DNA from: Cylindrodendrum hubeiense
Lineage: Eukaryota > Ascomycota > Sordariomycetes > Hypocreales > Nectriaceae
Length of the DNA stretch: 64,000 nt
NCBI GenBank assembly: GCA_014621425.1
Contig: JAANBB010000009.1
Location: 62,001 to 126,000, forward strand
Direction: 5' to 3'
The notes under the pieces are model-generated. The model was not told where the DNA came from. It saw only the letters and a list, made by a program, of their open reading frames with translations, and made no database searches. The translations under genes were made by a program, and so were the position numbers. Position 1 is the stretch's first letter. Every line of letters starts with the position of its first letter. Shown here one piece after another: positions 9,358-21,454 of this stretch.

Positions 9358-11622
9358 ATGCTCCAAGACAGCGCCTGCGTGAGCTGTCGTTCCAGGAAGG
9401 TCAAGTGCGACAAGCTCTACCCCAGATGTTCCACCTGCGCCAGGCTCAATCGCGAGTGCGTCGCCCCCGCCCGCTCCCCGGAGATCACATGGCTGCATTC
9501 GGATACCCTCGGGGAGGGCCCCCACGACGAGCGTCGCCAGTACGAGCATCAACAGCGACAGCACGGCGCCAAAAGCCGGCCCTTGCTCTCAGGTAGGCCT
9601 TCGCAACCCGCCGTCCTGGCTGATTAGTGCTGACTTGTGCTGGAGATGATGATCGCGCTCGGCACGTAGCCACTATCTTGGCCGCAATACGGGACGTCTC
9701 CGTGGAAGCCCTGCTGACGGATCTCGATCTCCGAAGCCGGGACTTTGAAATCGGCGATACCGCAACCCTCGGCCCGTTCGGTGTCTTCTGCATTCCCGGT
9801 GCAGCTGAGCTTGCCGAGCAGGACATCGAAACTATCGAGATCCAGTATCGGGATAACCCTTCGACAAGTCTCATCCTGGACGCTTTCCCTATGAATGATA
9901 CCCTAGATGCGGAAGACAGGGCATCTATCCTCGATGAGCCGCCGCTGCACCTCTCTCTTCCTGACCAACAGCTGATCAACTCCGGCCTGGATGCGGCTGA
10001 CGACGACAACCTCTGTACACACCTGCTGGATGATAGATCCGTCTTTGAAGACATCATTATTCCCACAGATGGATTCTCATTCCTCATTCCCCCCGGAATG
10101 CCAATATCCTACTCATTCAACGTGAATGACCTAGACTTCCCGACTATTCGACTCCTCCTTGATCGTTATCAACACGGACTGGTTCCCTGCTTCTCTCCCG
10201 CGCGCATTCACTCCAAGTCCCCTTGGGAAACCCTGCACATACCCAAAGTCTACGAGACGCTTGGGGAATTCATGGTCACGGGTGACGCCGGCAACTCAAA
10301 AGTCTCTCTGTTCTTCGCCGTCCTTGGTGCAAGTGCCTTTCATCTCGACATTCTCAGCCCTTCATCAAACGATGGTTCACTACCCTGGAAGACCATTGGT
10401 GACAGATACCGCCTTCAAGCAAAGTCTCGTCTAAAGACCTGTCTTCAAAGCCTTTCTTCAGGTCGGAAACAAGAAGACTACGACGATGTTTTAATGGCCT
10501 TGTTGAGCATGGTGACTCTTTGTGTAAGTGTTGTCTACATCCCAAACCCCTCACTACTAACATGGTAAATAGGTCGTAAGTGGAGATATGGAGGAGACAT
10601 ATGCATATCTACGCGATATCGAGCACCTCATCGCTCTCTACGGTGTCAACGAAATACGCAAATCACCTGGCGTGCGAATGCTGCACAGCACCTTTTTATA
10701 CCTACGCACATTGCAGGCAAGCGTGGGCATTTTCGGCACTCAAGCCCAGCCAACATCCGTCAATGGACATCTAAAAGGGCTCGAAGAGGTGGAAAACGTC
10801 TTTGTCCTGTCGGACCAGAACGCCAACCTCTGGTCAAGCCTGCTTCCCGCCGACGGAAATTTTGACGTCTCGACAATGCTTGCGACAAGCGCCTCGCCAC
10901 CATGCCACGTCTGCGGAAGAAACAAATCCATATTTGAACGCATATACTCACTACCTGAACCCTTGTTCCAATTAATATCGCGCGTCACTACGCTTGCGCA
11001 AAGGATGGAAATCCTCAGACGAAGCCAATGGGGCTCAACAGATCCAGACCATGACTTCCTCTCCGCCGATGCTAGTCAGTTGGAGACAGACATTTGCGAC
11101 TGGAGGAATGACATCGCCAACCCCGATCGGGGGAGTATCCTCCCCCTCTGCTCTATTTGCATAGCGCAAGAAGAATCAGACCCAGCGCAAGAAAAGACCG
11201 ATGCCCGATCACGAGTATCATTATTATACCACTTCAGAGAGGCAATGCATGCAGCTCTGCTTATTTATTTCTACCGATGCGTCAGAAACGTCGACACACA
11301 TATCCTCCAGCAATTTGTCGACAAGACCTTCGATCATTTAACGCGGTACGGCGAATACAAAAGAAAATCCAACGATCCCTCATCGAACCTCTGCTGGCCT
11401 GGATTTATCGCAGGCTGCGAGGCGTCAAATCGGGATACCCGGGACAAGATTTCTGCGTGGTTCAGCTCCGAGACAGCTCTGACGGGCATTCGGATGTTCG
11501 AGGTCGCAGGCCAGGCGGTGAAGCAGGTGTGGGAAGCCCGAGATTTAGCAAAGAATCGGAACATCCCTTGGTCCAAGATTCTCATGGAAAGCAGCACGCT
11601 GAACCAACTGGTCCTGAGCTGA
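9358..11622 (+). CDS. Zn2Cys6 transcription factor, Fungal_trans_2-like
   Basis: Nuclear regulator of 720 residues. Exons are 9358-9592, 9646-10523 and 10573-11622. The N-terminal binuclear zinc cluster has all six cysteines (7, 10, 17, 24, 27, 34: CVSCRSRKVKCD ... CSTCARLNREC). The C-terminal two thirds resembles the Fungal_trans_2 regulatory domain, including MALLSMVTLC continued across the second intron into VVSGDMEETYAYL. For intron 1 I chose the acceptor at 9645 (53-nt intron with a CTGAC branch) over one at 9627, which would give an implausible 35-nt intron; both keep the frame. It is divergent from the PhyH gene and tail-to-tail with the class II aldolase gene. A pathway-specific role over this block is inferred from position. 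Confidence 0.9.
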
Positions 11623-11740
11623 AGCCATTCAAATAACTCAATATAAATGATTCTATTTTAAATACTCAACCCCTGCTATATGCGTGAATGGAATCCCCCA
11701 TGACAAAATCCGTCTAAACTAAGCCTCGACCACATTTTAC

Positions 11741-12770
11741 TCAAAACCGTAAACCACCAGGTGTCATTGCAGACTCGTATTGGAGGTATGGCTGAAACTC
11801 AGCGTACAAGCTGTCCTTCTTGTGGGTTAGCACCGTCTCATGAGGTTATGAATGGACAACATACCGGATCGCTCGTCATTTCAAAGGTATACTTCGCTGC
11901 TTCTTCCTCGATGAACACCTTCTGCCGCCCACATGCTGCTGCCGCATCGGCCACCAGCTGGATCTGACAGCTCCGCTCCATCAACATGAAGAGGTACGCA
12001 GCCTCATCCACTGTGTTTCCCACGGTCAAAATACCGTGGTTTCTCAAAATCATTCCCTTGCCCTTGCTTCCGAGGCTCTTGGCTAGAGCTTCTGACTCCT
12101 CATCCTTGAGCACAATGCCGCCAAAATCTTTGTACACAGCCTGCGCCTCGCCGTAGAAGATGGTGACGTCTTGGTTGATCATCTCGAGTGGTTGTGCAAA
12201 CGTAGACCAGGCCTTTCCGTGCACAGAGTGAAAGTGGCATGCGGCGTTGACGTCGGCGCGTGCTTCGTGCAGAGCGCTGTGGATGAGGAATCCTGCGGCG
12301 TTGGCCGGATGCGCTGAGTTGCCACCCATAAACTCTCCATTCTTATCCAGCAGAATCATGTCTTCAGGCTTCAGGAGAGCGAAGTGAAGGCCAAGACTAG
12401 TTTACGCATCAGAAGTCGCTCCTCGTGTTCGGACCTGGAGGTTGCAGGGGACTTACGGGTTCGTCCAAAAGACACTGGGATCTCCGGGGTCTCTCAGCGA
12501 GATATGGCCACTGATTCCCTCGACGCAACCGTGGCGAGCCAGCACCCTAAATGCGCCCGCCATATGGTCCAGCATGTGGTGCCTGGCCTTTTCCGTATCT
12601 GAAAAGATGGGCCTTCCGGGCAGCGTGACGCCCTGGCTGAGGGCCTTCAACGCATTAGATTTGCTGCTGAGAGGCTTCTCTGTAGACCCAGGCTGTGTCT
12701 TCTTCGCCGCCTGAAGAGTCCCAGGCACGTAGTCGCCTGCCGTATCGTCATTGCTAAGATGCGGCGCCAT
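11741..12770 (-). CDS. Class II aldolase/adducin domain protein
   Basis: Protein of 307 residues. Exons are 12770-12457, 12396-11865 and 11818-11741, with introns GTAAGT to CTAG and GTATGT to ACAAG (branch GCTAAC). The class II aldolase fold is indicated by GISGHISLRDP, the metal-site HFHSVHGKAW (H-x-H plus a further His) and LRNHGILTVG. The last small exon adds the usual family ending (LYAEFQPYLQYE). Bacterial relatives cleave sugar phosphates (fuculose, ribulose); the fungal members are mostly uncharacterised and the substrate is unknown. The N-terminal 45 residues are polar and probably disordered. It is divergent from the permease gene, with 504 bp between start codons, so shared control is plausible. 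Confidence 0.9.
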
Positions 12771-13274
12771 GTTGGACCAGGTTGTTGATGTCTCAAGATT
12801 CAGGGATACACGGGTGACGGGCGCGATTAGCTTGTAAAGACAGAGAGGCCCTTGGGCAGATAGTCGACGCTTATCGGCGGTCTTGAATAGAGAATGAAGA
12901 TGGTTCTGCCTCGGCTGCCACTGACTCGAGAGGCTTCACTATCCTGGAAACCCGGGTTAGCTTTAGCGGTTTTAGTCACAATCAAGGTGGGCCTCACCCC
13001 GCGATATCGACGTGCAAAGGGGAAGGTGGGCCCCGACGGAGGCGATAGCGTATCTGCCAGGACCACGTGAGTTATACCCAGGTCTCAGCCAGCTATATCA
13101 TGTATGTGATAAACAGCAATCCCTATTGGCGTACAATAAGGGGCCTGCATCCATCTGAAAGGAGCTTGAACATCGCAGACCGAGTTGGAACATCTCGGCT
13201 TCTTCTTCTCTCTTCTCTCCTCCCTCTGTGAAGAAACATCAATCCTAAAGACATCAATTGCCCTGCCTGCAACC
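12771..13274. promoter_or_regulatory. Bidirectional promoter, aldolase and permease
   Basis: 504-bp divergent intergenic region. On the permease side there is a pyrimidine-rich leader (TTCTTCTTCTCTCTTCTC near 13200) and a Kozak-like AACCATGG at the start. I see no clear operator repeats. Confidence 0.45.
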
Positions 13275-15272
13275 ATGGCTAGCAATTCCGACAAAGGCGA
13301 GAAGACCTCGCTAGGTGATCATGATAAATCAACATCTCTTGAGCCAGCCCGAACCTCTCTTGAACATGGCCAAATTGTGTCCGAAGACGCCTTTGGCGAT
13401 CTCCACCGAAGCTTCACCCCGCGCCAGATCCATGTACGACCCGCAGCCATCGCGTCATGACTGCAGACTAATTGAATTGACCAGATCATCTCTCTCGGCT
13501 CCAGCGTCGGCAGCGGACTGTTCATCGCCATCGGCAAGGCCCTGGCCACCGGCGGACCCGGCACCATGTTCCTCGCATACCTGATGGTCTGCACCGGAGT
13601 CTGGGCCAATCTCCAGACTCTGGGCGAAATGACTGTTGCGTTCCCCACGTCTGGCAATTACATCGACTATGCCGGCCGATGGGTCGACCCGTCTCTTGCT
13701 TTCGGAGCTGGTTTTGCTGAATGGTTTGGTCCGTTGCCTCTTGCCTCTTGCCCGTATTGCGTACACCTTGCTGACTTGTTCCAGGTTGGATCGCCGTGTT
13801 TGCCGCTGAAGCCGAATTCTTCGTCGTCCTGGTCGACTACTGGGCCGAAGGCAAGGTCCCACAAGCCGCACTGCGTACGTTATTCGAGACTCCACCGAAC
13901 TTCGATCTCTAATACCCCATAGTTTCCATATTTTTGGTCATCTGCCTCGTCGTTTTCGTCATGCCGAACAAGGCGTTCGCTTGGCTTCAATGCATCGGAT
14001 CCCTCGTCAAGATTGTGCTCTTCTTCATCATCATCGGCCTCTCGCTGGCCCTCATCGCAGGCGCCGGCCCCACCGGCTCCATTAGTGACGGCAGCTACTG
14101 GAAGAATGGCATGGCGTTTCAGAATGGATTCGGAGTAAGGCTTTCTCCGTCCAAATTACCAAGTCACTATACTGATTGTGCCTTTCTAGGGATTTGCAAA
14201 CTGCGCTCTTCTGGCCATTTGGGCCGTTGGTGACCAGGTCTTTATCGGCATCATGGGTGGCGAAGCCAAGTCACCTCGCTACTCCATGGCTCATGCTGCC
14301 ACACTGGTTCCCATCCGTGTTGGCTTCATGTACATGGTTTGCGTCGTCTTCATTGGCCTCCTCGTCCCCTCCGACGACCCTCGTCTACTCGGCGCCTCTG
14401 GTTCCGCGGCTTCCCCATTCGTCATCGCAGCCACCAACGCTGGCCTGAAGGTTATCCCCGATATTATTAATGTCTGCATGATCATCGGAATTGTTGCCAT
14501 CGCTCTGGAGTCTATCTACCTTCCGTCTCGCATTCTTCGCACAATGGCCGTGCAGGGTCTCATCCCAACAAGCCTCGCCAAGTGCGACGACCTTGGTCGT
14601 CCTCGATTGGCCCTTGGCATCAGCTCCGTTGTTGGCATCATCATGACTTACATGAGTCTTAGTGGTAAGTTTCACAATTTTCACCACCACCCCATACCGT
14701 CTCGAACATTACTTACTGACAATCTACGTACAGGCGGTGGTACTACGGCCCTGAACTGGTTCATCTCCATCACGAGCGCCTCGTTCTTCTCCAACTGGGC
14801 CATTATTTCCTTCACCAACTTCCGCTTCCACCAAGCTCTACGCGCACAGGGCGACAAGATCTTTGATCAGACCTATGGCTGGCGATCAATGGCATGGCCC
14901 TTCATGCCAGCCTACTTGATGGTTGTGTCTACGATGCTCTTGGTCTGCCTGATGTATGCTGCGATCAGCCCCTTGGTAAGTTTCTGATGATATCATCGTT
15001 CCCGGTGTTGAAAGAACGTGCACTAATAGATGGTATAGGGTGGCGGCGGCTTCACTGCGATTAACTTTTTCCAGTACACCATCGGTCTGCTCGTCATCGT
15101 GGTCTTCACGGCTGCGTACAAGCTGATTATGCGCACAAAGTGGCAGGATCCTGCAACGGCTGATCTGACTACTGGCCGACACGCGCTTAGCGTGGAGGAG
15201 GTTCAGTTTCTCGATGAGTATTATCGCCGCCCAGTGTGGCGTCGCATCGGCACGTACCTTTCTCTCGTTTAG
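13275..15272 (+). CDS. Amino-acid/polyamine permease (YAT/AAP type)
   Basis: Plasma-membrane amino-acid permease of 551 residues. Seven exons: 13275-13433, 13485-13728, 13785-13874, 13923-14134, 14190-14664, 14734-14975 and 15039-15272; all phases close. The amphipathic start of TM1 (FTPRQIHIISLGSSVGSGLF) is the family hallmark, and about twelve hydrophobic segments follow, including EMTVAFPTSGNYIDYAGRW and a conserved ISPLGGGGFTAINFF region near the C-terminus. The second intron uses an atypical GTCCGT donor, supported by the conserved FGWIAVFAAEAEFF that splicing creates. The substrate class is inferred from family; the exact amino acid cannot be told. It is divergent from the class II aldolase, possibly one uptake-and-use unit. 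Confidence 0.92.
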
Positions 15273-16436
15273 GTCGCTGCATGCGTCAGTTCATTTCGTC
15301 ATTCGACCTTGGTAGATTTAGTATGATCACCGTATATATTTGCCAGCTAGTCTTCGTTACCGATATAATAAGAGACAGCTGAATTACATTCTGGTGCAAT
15401 TGGAAGAGATTTGATTCCCTTTTCTGATGTTTTGACTCTGCAAACGAAACGATGTGTGTGTCTAGGGTAGGTTGTTAGACGTGACGCTGTCTACGCTTAA
15501 TGGCATCCGTGTCTCCTCCACTGTGTGCATTATTCACAGTTGTCATACTCTATGACAGTGTCACCTTGATAGAAAATTTGGTAGAGGCGTTATAGAGAAG
15601 AGTCAGTTGTGGAGAAACCTGGATGAGAAATGTGACATTTGACAGAGAAGCACGACCTGGACAAGGGCAGTGAAGACCCGCCTCGACAAGAGCGTACTCT
15701 GCATAATTGACAAGAACAACAAGCACAACCTCACATAAGCAGCTCACAAAAACCTAAGCACTTGTCCGTACGCAAGAGCACAACCAAACAAATGTGGCCT
15801 TTTCACAATTTGTCATGCTCCTTCATTATTCCCATTCCTTCCCCATCCCTTGCCTCGTATCCAATTTGCGGCTGGGGATGAGACCCACCGCTGCCTGGCC
15901 AGCCGTGTCTCCGCCCCGCAATAAAGAAATGAGCTCCACCTGGTTGGAGCGCGCTCTCTCACGTGCTGGGCTCTCTCAACAGGTATATAACGCGCCTTCG
16001 CCCTCGTTCTTTTACTCTCTTTTCTCTTTCTTCTTCATACTTACCTTGTTCCGAATTCCCCAGCTCAACAATTGGGGGATTCATCCTGGAAGGCCTGCAT
16101 TGCACATCGCGGTGTCGTTCCAGGTTTCATTGTCCTTCGGGGCCATGGGGGGCGGAATTTTTGATCTAAAACACTCGTTTTCATTTTGGTATCAGCTTTA
16201 TGCTGGGCCTAGAAGAAGACGTGATATGCTTGGCGTGAGGGTTAAGCCGGTCTTGATGGTACACGCACAATGTATTTCAATAGGGGAATCCATCCACGCA
16301 TGTTCAAGTTGTAATGATGTGTCCACAAGGACTGTGCAAGTCTCCAATTGAAGCACCCGACCCCCAGTAAATACCAACGCCTGCCACGTAAAGTGAACTT
16401 CAAGCCTTAGACCTATGGCTTCCACACTGAACCTCG
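15273..16436. other. Gene-free stretch with an orphan-looking promoter
   Basis: No convincing coding frame. At about 15980 there is a TATATAA box followed by a long pyrimidine run (16000-16050), the layout of a fungal core promoter on the plus strand. The first ATG after it (16144) opens a 68-codon frame starting MGGGIFDLKHSF that resembles nothing I can name securely, and the downstream DNA belongs to the opposite-strand pseudogene. It may be the stub of a lost or truncated gene. Confidence 0.4.
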
Positions 16437-19400
16437 TCAAGAAATGTCTCTCACAAACTCGTCACCTCCGGTAGAGCTTGCAATATCCTCATCCACTTTT
16501 GAAAAACTCTTAGTGCCTCTGAAAAGAGCACGTTTAATGCCTTTCAAATTCCGAGTGGTGCGAACTATGAGCGATCCTTTGGGGTTTAACGCTGCGTGTC
16601 TCATCAGCAAATCCGGCGCACTGGTCGTAGAAGTTCCTGCCGGAGTGGATGAGCGATTGCTTGCGCCGTAGGTGCTGTCGATTGAACTGCCCTCCATCAG
16701 TCTCGCCTGAGGCCCATCCTCGGCCGGAACCGAACCTCTCTCCAGGTTAGCGGCAGTGTGATGCTGCGCCCAAAAATCACTGCCCCGTCCGTCGGCAGTG
16801 ACTTTGGACTGCTAAATCCCTTCGTTCGAAGGCCAGGAAATTTCGTAGGAAGAAGAACTTGCACTCGGTCGCATTTGTGTCTTCTCCCGTCACAATCACA
16901 CGGGTCGAAACTCTTGTCTGGGCTGTGCCAATATATGCCATCAACCAGTTCCCAGAGAGAGTGATTGTCATCGGCCCTTTCTGCCATGATGTCTCGAATC
17001 ACTTGCGTACTGATGCGTACTGATGGCGAGAAGATCTTTGTTTCGTGGTAATTTGGCCCAAATATTGCACAAAGAGCTTGGCCTGACTGGAGCATTTGTG
17101 TCAGCCACCAGCCCAAGCTCGGTAGGTTCAAATATTTCGCCAAATCCAGACCCAATCAGTGTAATTGCATGAGTGGCTCTGACAAAATCTACCCAGCCTT
17201 TTCCCGCTTCGCCAAGTGTCGCATACTTGGGGTACATGGGGCTTGCCATTCTGGCCACGTCCATGAACTCGAATCCTTCAAGGTGCTGTCGTGGCGATGC
17301 TTGGACTTTGGTACCAACTCCATCCCTGGACATATCGTCAAGCTGATGATCAAAAATCTTCTCTAGCGTGTGGTAAACATCTTCAACTCTATTTGAGAAA
17401 TGAACCCAGCTGGCTTGTATCCTTGTTTTTTCTTCCCTGACGCCCTGTGCATTTATTGTCGTTTCGACCACCGTCTTGTCTGGATTCTTGTATAATTTGA
17501 GCTGCAAATTGTGCTCATTTATCAGAACCGCGAGGGCTGAGGATTTTCCTGAATATTCCGAGCCAGCTTCTTGTAAATCCTCTTCCCGAAACAGAAATGG
17601 GTAACTGAGGCTCTTATTGTGATCCAATGATGCCCGGACGAGATGAAGTAAAGCACTCAAACCGTCAACAAACCAAGCCCGGCGGTCTTTGACGTCATAA
17701 AAAGGACAAACTTTTTCTCGATGTGTTGAAGCTGCTGAAAGTAACACTCCTTATTGTTGATACGGATTGGTCTGTCCTTCCGCCCAATGGAGCCAGAAAT
17801 ATCGAAGGAAATAAACTTCCCCCCAGATATACTGACTCGATCGAAAGCAAATCCAGGACCTGGGGTGCTTAGAGATTTTTTTCCAGGCCCGATACTGTAG
17901 CTTCCTAGCCCGATTTTGTATGAAGCATTCTTGGTACCTGCGTGATGCCTCACATCTGCGCACCAGCCAACTACATGGCGAGAGGTTTTGAGTTCAGAGA
18001 AGCTAATGTTCTCCTCGAAGTTGCCGTACAATTCGTTGACCCGGGGATCGGTGTATGAAATGCGGTTTCCATCTTCATTGAAGAGTACGTGCCAGGCCAG
18101 TATGTCCCTATCGCGCTTCGTAGGAACTAGCATCGTACAGAAGCCTTTTAAGAAGATCCTGCCCCCAAAGACAGAGATGCGGCGAGCCCGAAGTATTGAA
18201 GCCATAGTGTCGAGCCGGATTTCAAGACCTGGGACCCGTCCCGATCGACGTCGTACCGGGTAGCCGAGAACAACTGCCGGGTTGAAGAACAAATTCTACC
18301 AACATTAACTATTAGCCGTAGATTGATCCATTAGCTCCTGCGGAACTTCCCTGACCCGAATGTTTATCAACTCAGACGTCCGGATTTCGGGCTCTTTCCC
18401 TTTACCATTGTCTCCGGGGCGGGCAGCTAAATATGGTAAGACGAAAGCGCTAGTCCCTTCAGGGGCAGACCGAAGTGCCCCGGCCATCCACGCCATCAGC
18501 TCTCCGACTTCGACAATGGTTTCCAATATACCGATGACTTCCAAAGCAAAGATACCATCAGGTCGAGTCCAGGCAATAACCTGCGTGCCGTCAAATATAC
18601 TCACTGGAGGTAGCTAGTTAGCAGAAAACATATCAGCAGCATGCGTGCAAACACACCTGAGCAGCGTGAGTCTGGGCCAATTTGTACGACTGCCTTCACT
18701 AATCCCATAATTTCTTCGCCGATAAGTGGCCAAGTCCGGCAGAGATACTCTGAGCAGGTCATTGCTTCTGCGTCTTCGTCTATCCCTTGCGTCAGGGTGA
18801 TTGCCCCTCCAATTGCCTCATCCGGGGTTTCAACGTATGCTTGTTCATTAATGAAAGCCATCGGATCCCATTCAAGATGAAATGTTACTTTCCAGATTAT
18901 TGACTCTTTACGGCTCCTAGTTCGGTGTATTTCTGGTCGAGAATGAATTCGCTGTCGAATTCCAGAGGATATTGCCGGCATCCCATCCTGCATGGGAGAT
19001 GTAAGGACAATCTCCCGATCCATTCGATGGAGTAACCACTGGTATGAACGAGAATTTGCCACAGTATCTTGATATTTCGATGTGTTAGGGGTTTCCATGC
19101 CATCGACATGATTGTCTTTCAGTCTCCTTGCAACTACAAAAGTAGTGTCTTGAATAAGAGGTTTTACTGGAGTAAGACTTTCTTTGTGGTGCTTATCTGA
19201 CCGCCGTATTTCACTTGTGTCACTGAGTGGTATATCCACATGTTTGTGACGATGTCTGGTTTCCAACTCGTCCCTTCGCTGCATGTAGGCGTGGTGGAAT
19301 ATTACTTCAATGTCCCTAAAGTCGAATTTAGTCATGGAGTTGATGAGAATCATTATAATGTGAAGACAAGACCCTAAATGGACCGTGATGAACGAATCCT

Positions 19401-21454
19401 GATACTCACAAACTTTTCTTTTTGACGAATGCGTTGATTTCACGACTAACCAACGCATTGGTTTCGCCACTAAGCTTCAAAGCGAATGCACAGAGTAAAT
19501 TAGGAAGCACGCTGAACATTCTTTTCAAACTGTCATCATCTGGCAGTTCTTGAAAGATCTTGGCGAACAATTCGTCGGCCAATCCCGACATGTATTCCTT
19601 CACTCTAGAAATGGCAGAGCTTTTGTATATTGATACATCGCCACTTGATCTGCTCTCCTGTTTGCGCTGGCTTAACTGTGTATTTGATGATGTTGCTGAT
19701 GTCGAAACATTCTTGTCTGACCAGTAGTTTAATGTGAAGCCTCTTCGGGAGCTAACTGAAATGATGGTGGAAGATTTAGTTGTGAAATCTTGGGTCACTC
19801 TTCCTCTAGGATCCTCTGTTGAGATACCATGCACTTCGCTGTTATACTCAAGATTTCGACTAAACGCAATATGGCGATTATATAACACACCGACCCGGGT
19901 TGAATGACGAGGCCAAGAAATGTCGAATGCTTTTCGTACTGCTCGGAGCACCTTCTCGAGCTTTTTGATCCCGTCTGCCGTTGAATATGTTTCTCCAGGT
20001 AGAGTTAACAGAGTGTTGAGAGACCAGACCAGATCTTCCTGGCTAAGCTGACTGACATTGATGGCTTTCTGGGTAACCAAGACAGCCGCCTCCAGATCTT
20101 TCATTTCTCCTGTACGTGAATATCTGGTCTTAAGTTGAGCCGCAAGATTACTCAAAATCGCAGGCCGATCTGGATGCTCCAATGGGGTAGCATTATCAGT
20201 GTTTTGTGTCATGCATATAGCTTGATCAAGATCCCCTGCTTTTCTAGTCATTGAAAATCGGTTAAAAAGTTGAGCTCCGAGGTTATTCAACCATATGGGT
20301 CGGTCTGGGTGATCTGAGGAGGCAGTATGAACAGCTTCTCGTGAGCAGTGGATAGCATTCTTGAGGTCCTTGATTTCTCCACTACGTGAGTACTTATTGC
20401 CGAGTTGAACTGCAAGATTGTTGAGAAGAGCAGCCCGATCTGGGTGGCCTGGGTGGATAGCACTGATAGCCTTGAACCCTAAGTGAATTGCCTCGTCAAG
20501 ATCTTCTATCACTCCAAGATAGCCGTATCTATTGCCGAGTTGAGATCCAAGGTTCCCCAGCAGTTGAGGTAGGTCTGGACCGTCTGAACGGGTGGCATCA
20601 ATGGTTTCCTGAGCAATGCGAATGGCCTCGCCTAAGTCTGACATCTTTCTAGTGCGTAGATACATGTCGCCAAGTTGAACTCCAAGTTCTTGGAGAATGA
20701 CGACTCGGTACGGATGATCTGGTGGCGCTTGGAGGAGAAATTATTGAAACAAGTTGGTCGCTTTCTCTAGTTCTGCCGTCATCCCTGTTCTTAGGTATCT
20801 GTCTGCATATTCAACTCTAAGGTTTTGAAGCTGAGATACGTAGCTGGGGTGATTCTTCGGGGTTGTATGCATAGCCTCCTGTAACAATTGCACGGCCATG
20901 TCTGTGTCTGCCATATTTCCCGTACATCGATATCTGTCTGCATACATATCCCCAAGACTCTGAAGTCGAGATGAGTAGCTAGGGTGGTCCTTGGGGGTCG
21001 AATTGACAACATTCTGTAATAATCGCACAACCACGTCTGTGTCTGCTATGTTTCCTGCCCATCGATAACTGCCTGCATATACATCTCTGAGATTCTGACG
21101 TCGAGATGCGTAGCTGGGATGATCCTTGGGAGTCAAATCAATGGCCTTCTGGAATAGTTGGATTGCCGTTTTCAGATTAACTGTATTCCCCGTTCCACTA
21201 TATCTGCTTATATGTTTGACTCCAATATTCCGGATTTGAGATACTTGATCTTCAGGATCCTCAGAGGTGGCGATGAGGGCTATCTGTCCGATTTGAAGCG
21301 TCTCTTCTAGCTCTTCCACCGTCTCTGTTCTCTGATATCTGTCGGCATATTCGGCTGCAAGATTATGGAGCAGAGTTGTCGGGTCGGGATGGTGTTTGAG
21401 TATCACTTCGACGACCTTCTCCCCAGTTTCAATGGCCTCATCTGTGTCCTTCAT
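16437..21454 (-). pseudogene. Broken TPR protein with a conserved fungal C-terminal region
   Basis: Reads from 21454 down to 16437 as one gene: about fourteen tandem 40-odd-residue TPR-like units (patterns such as NLGAQL, TGEMKDLEAAV, HPDRPAILSNLA), then a region common in fungal hypothetical proteins (AITLTQGIDEDAEAMTCSEYL, NPAVVLGYPVRRR, WFVDGLSALLHLVRASL, GWVDFVRATHAITL). Two likely introns keep frame: 19409-19316 and one ending near 18606. Lesions visible: in-frame TAA at 20743-20741 inside a repeat; TAA at 18307-18305 and TAG at 18298-18296 just before LFFNPAVV; a one-base loss in a T-run near 17700; a 10-bp tandem duplication at 17005-17024; and a one-base loss near 16737. On each side the reading resumes in the conserved frame. 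The start is also unclear (a stop lies nine codons before Met 21454). Function unknown; sensor-like by neighbourhood. Confidence 0.8.
17005..17024. repeat. 10-bp tandem duplication causing a frameshift
   Basis: GCGTACTGAT occurs twice head to tail. Removing one copy joins LAIST directly to QVIRDIMAERADDN in one frame, the order expected of the conserved region, so the duplication is the frameshifting event. Confidence 0.9.

Noticed and set aside
9593..9627. A 35-nt first intron in the Zn2Cys6 gene
   Set aside because: In frame, but shorter than fungal introns normally are; the acceptor at 9645 has a better branch site and gives 53 nt.
15794..16351. A 185-codon plus-strand open frame
   Set aside because: It begins with GTG, spans a TATA box and CT-rich leader, and has no family resemblance or splice support.
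18296..18307. An intron that would remove the TAA and TAG in the TPR gene
   Set aside because: An acceptor-like TAG exists, but there is no good GTRNGT donor upstream, and the residues around the stops fit the conserved region, so nonsense mutation is more likely.
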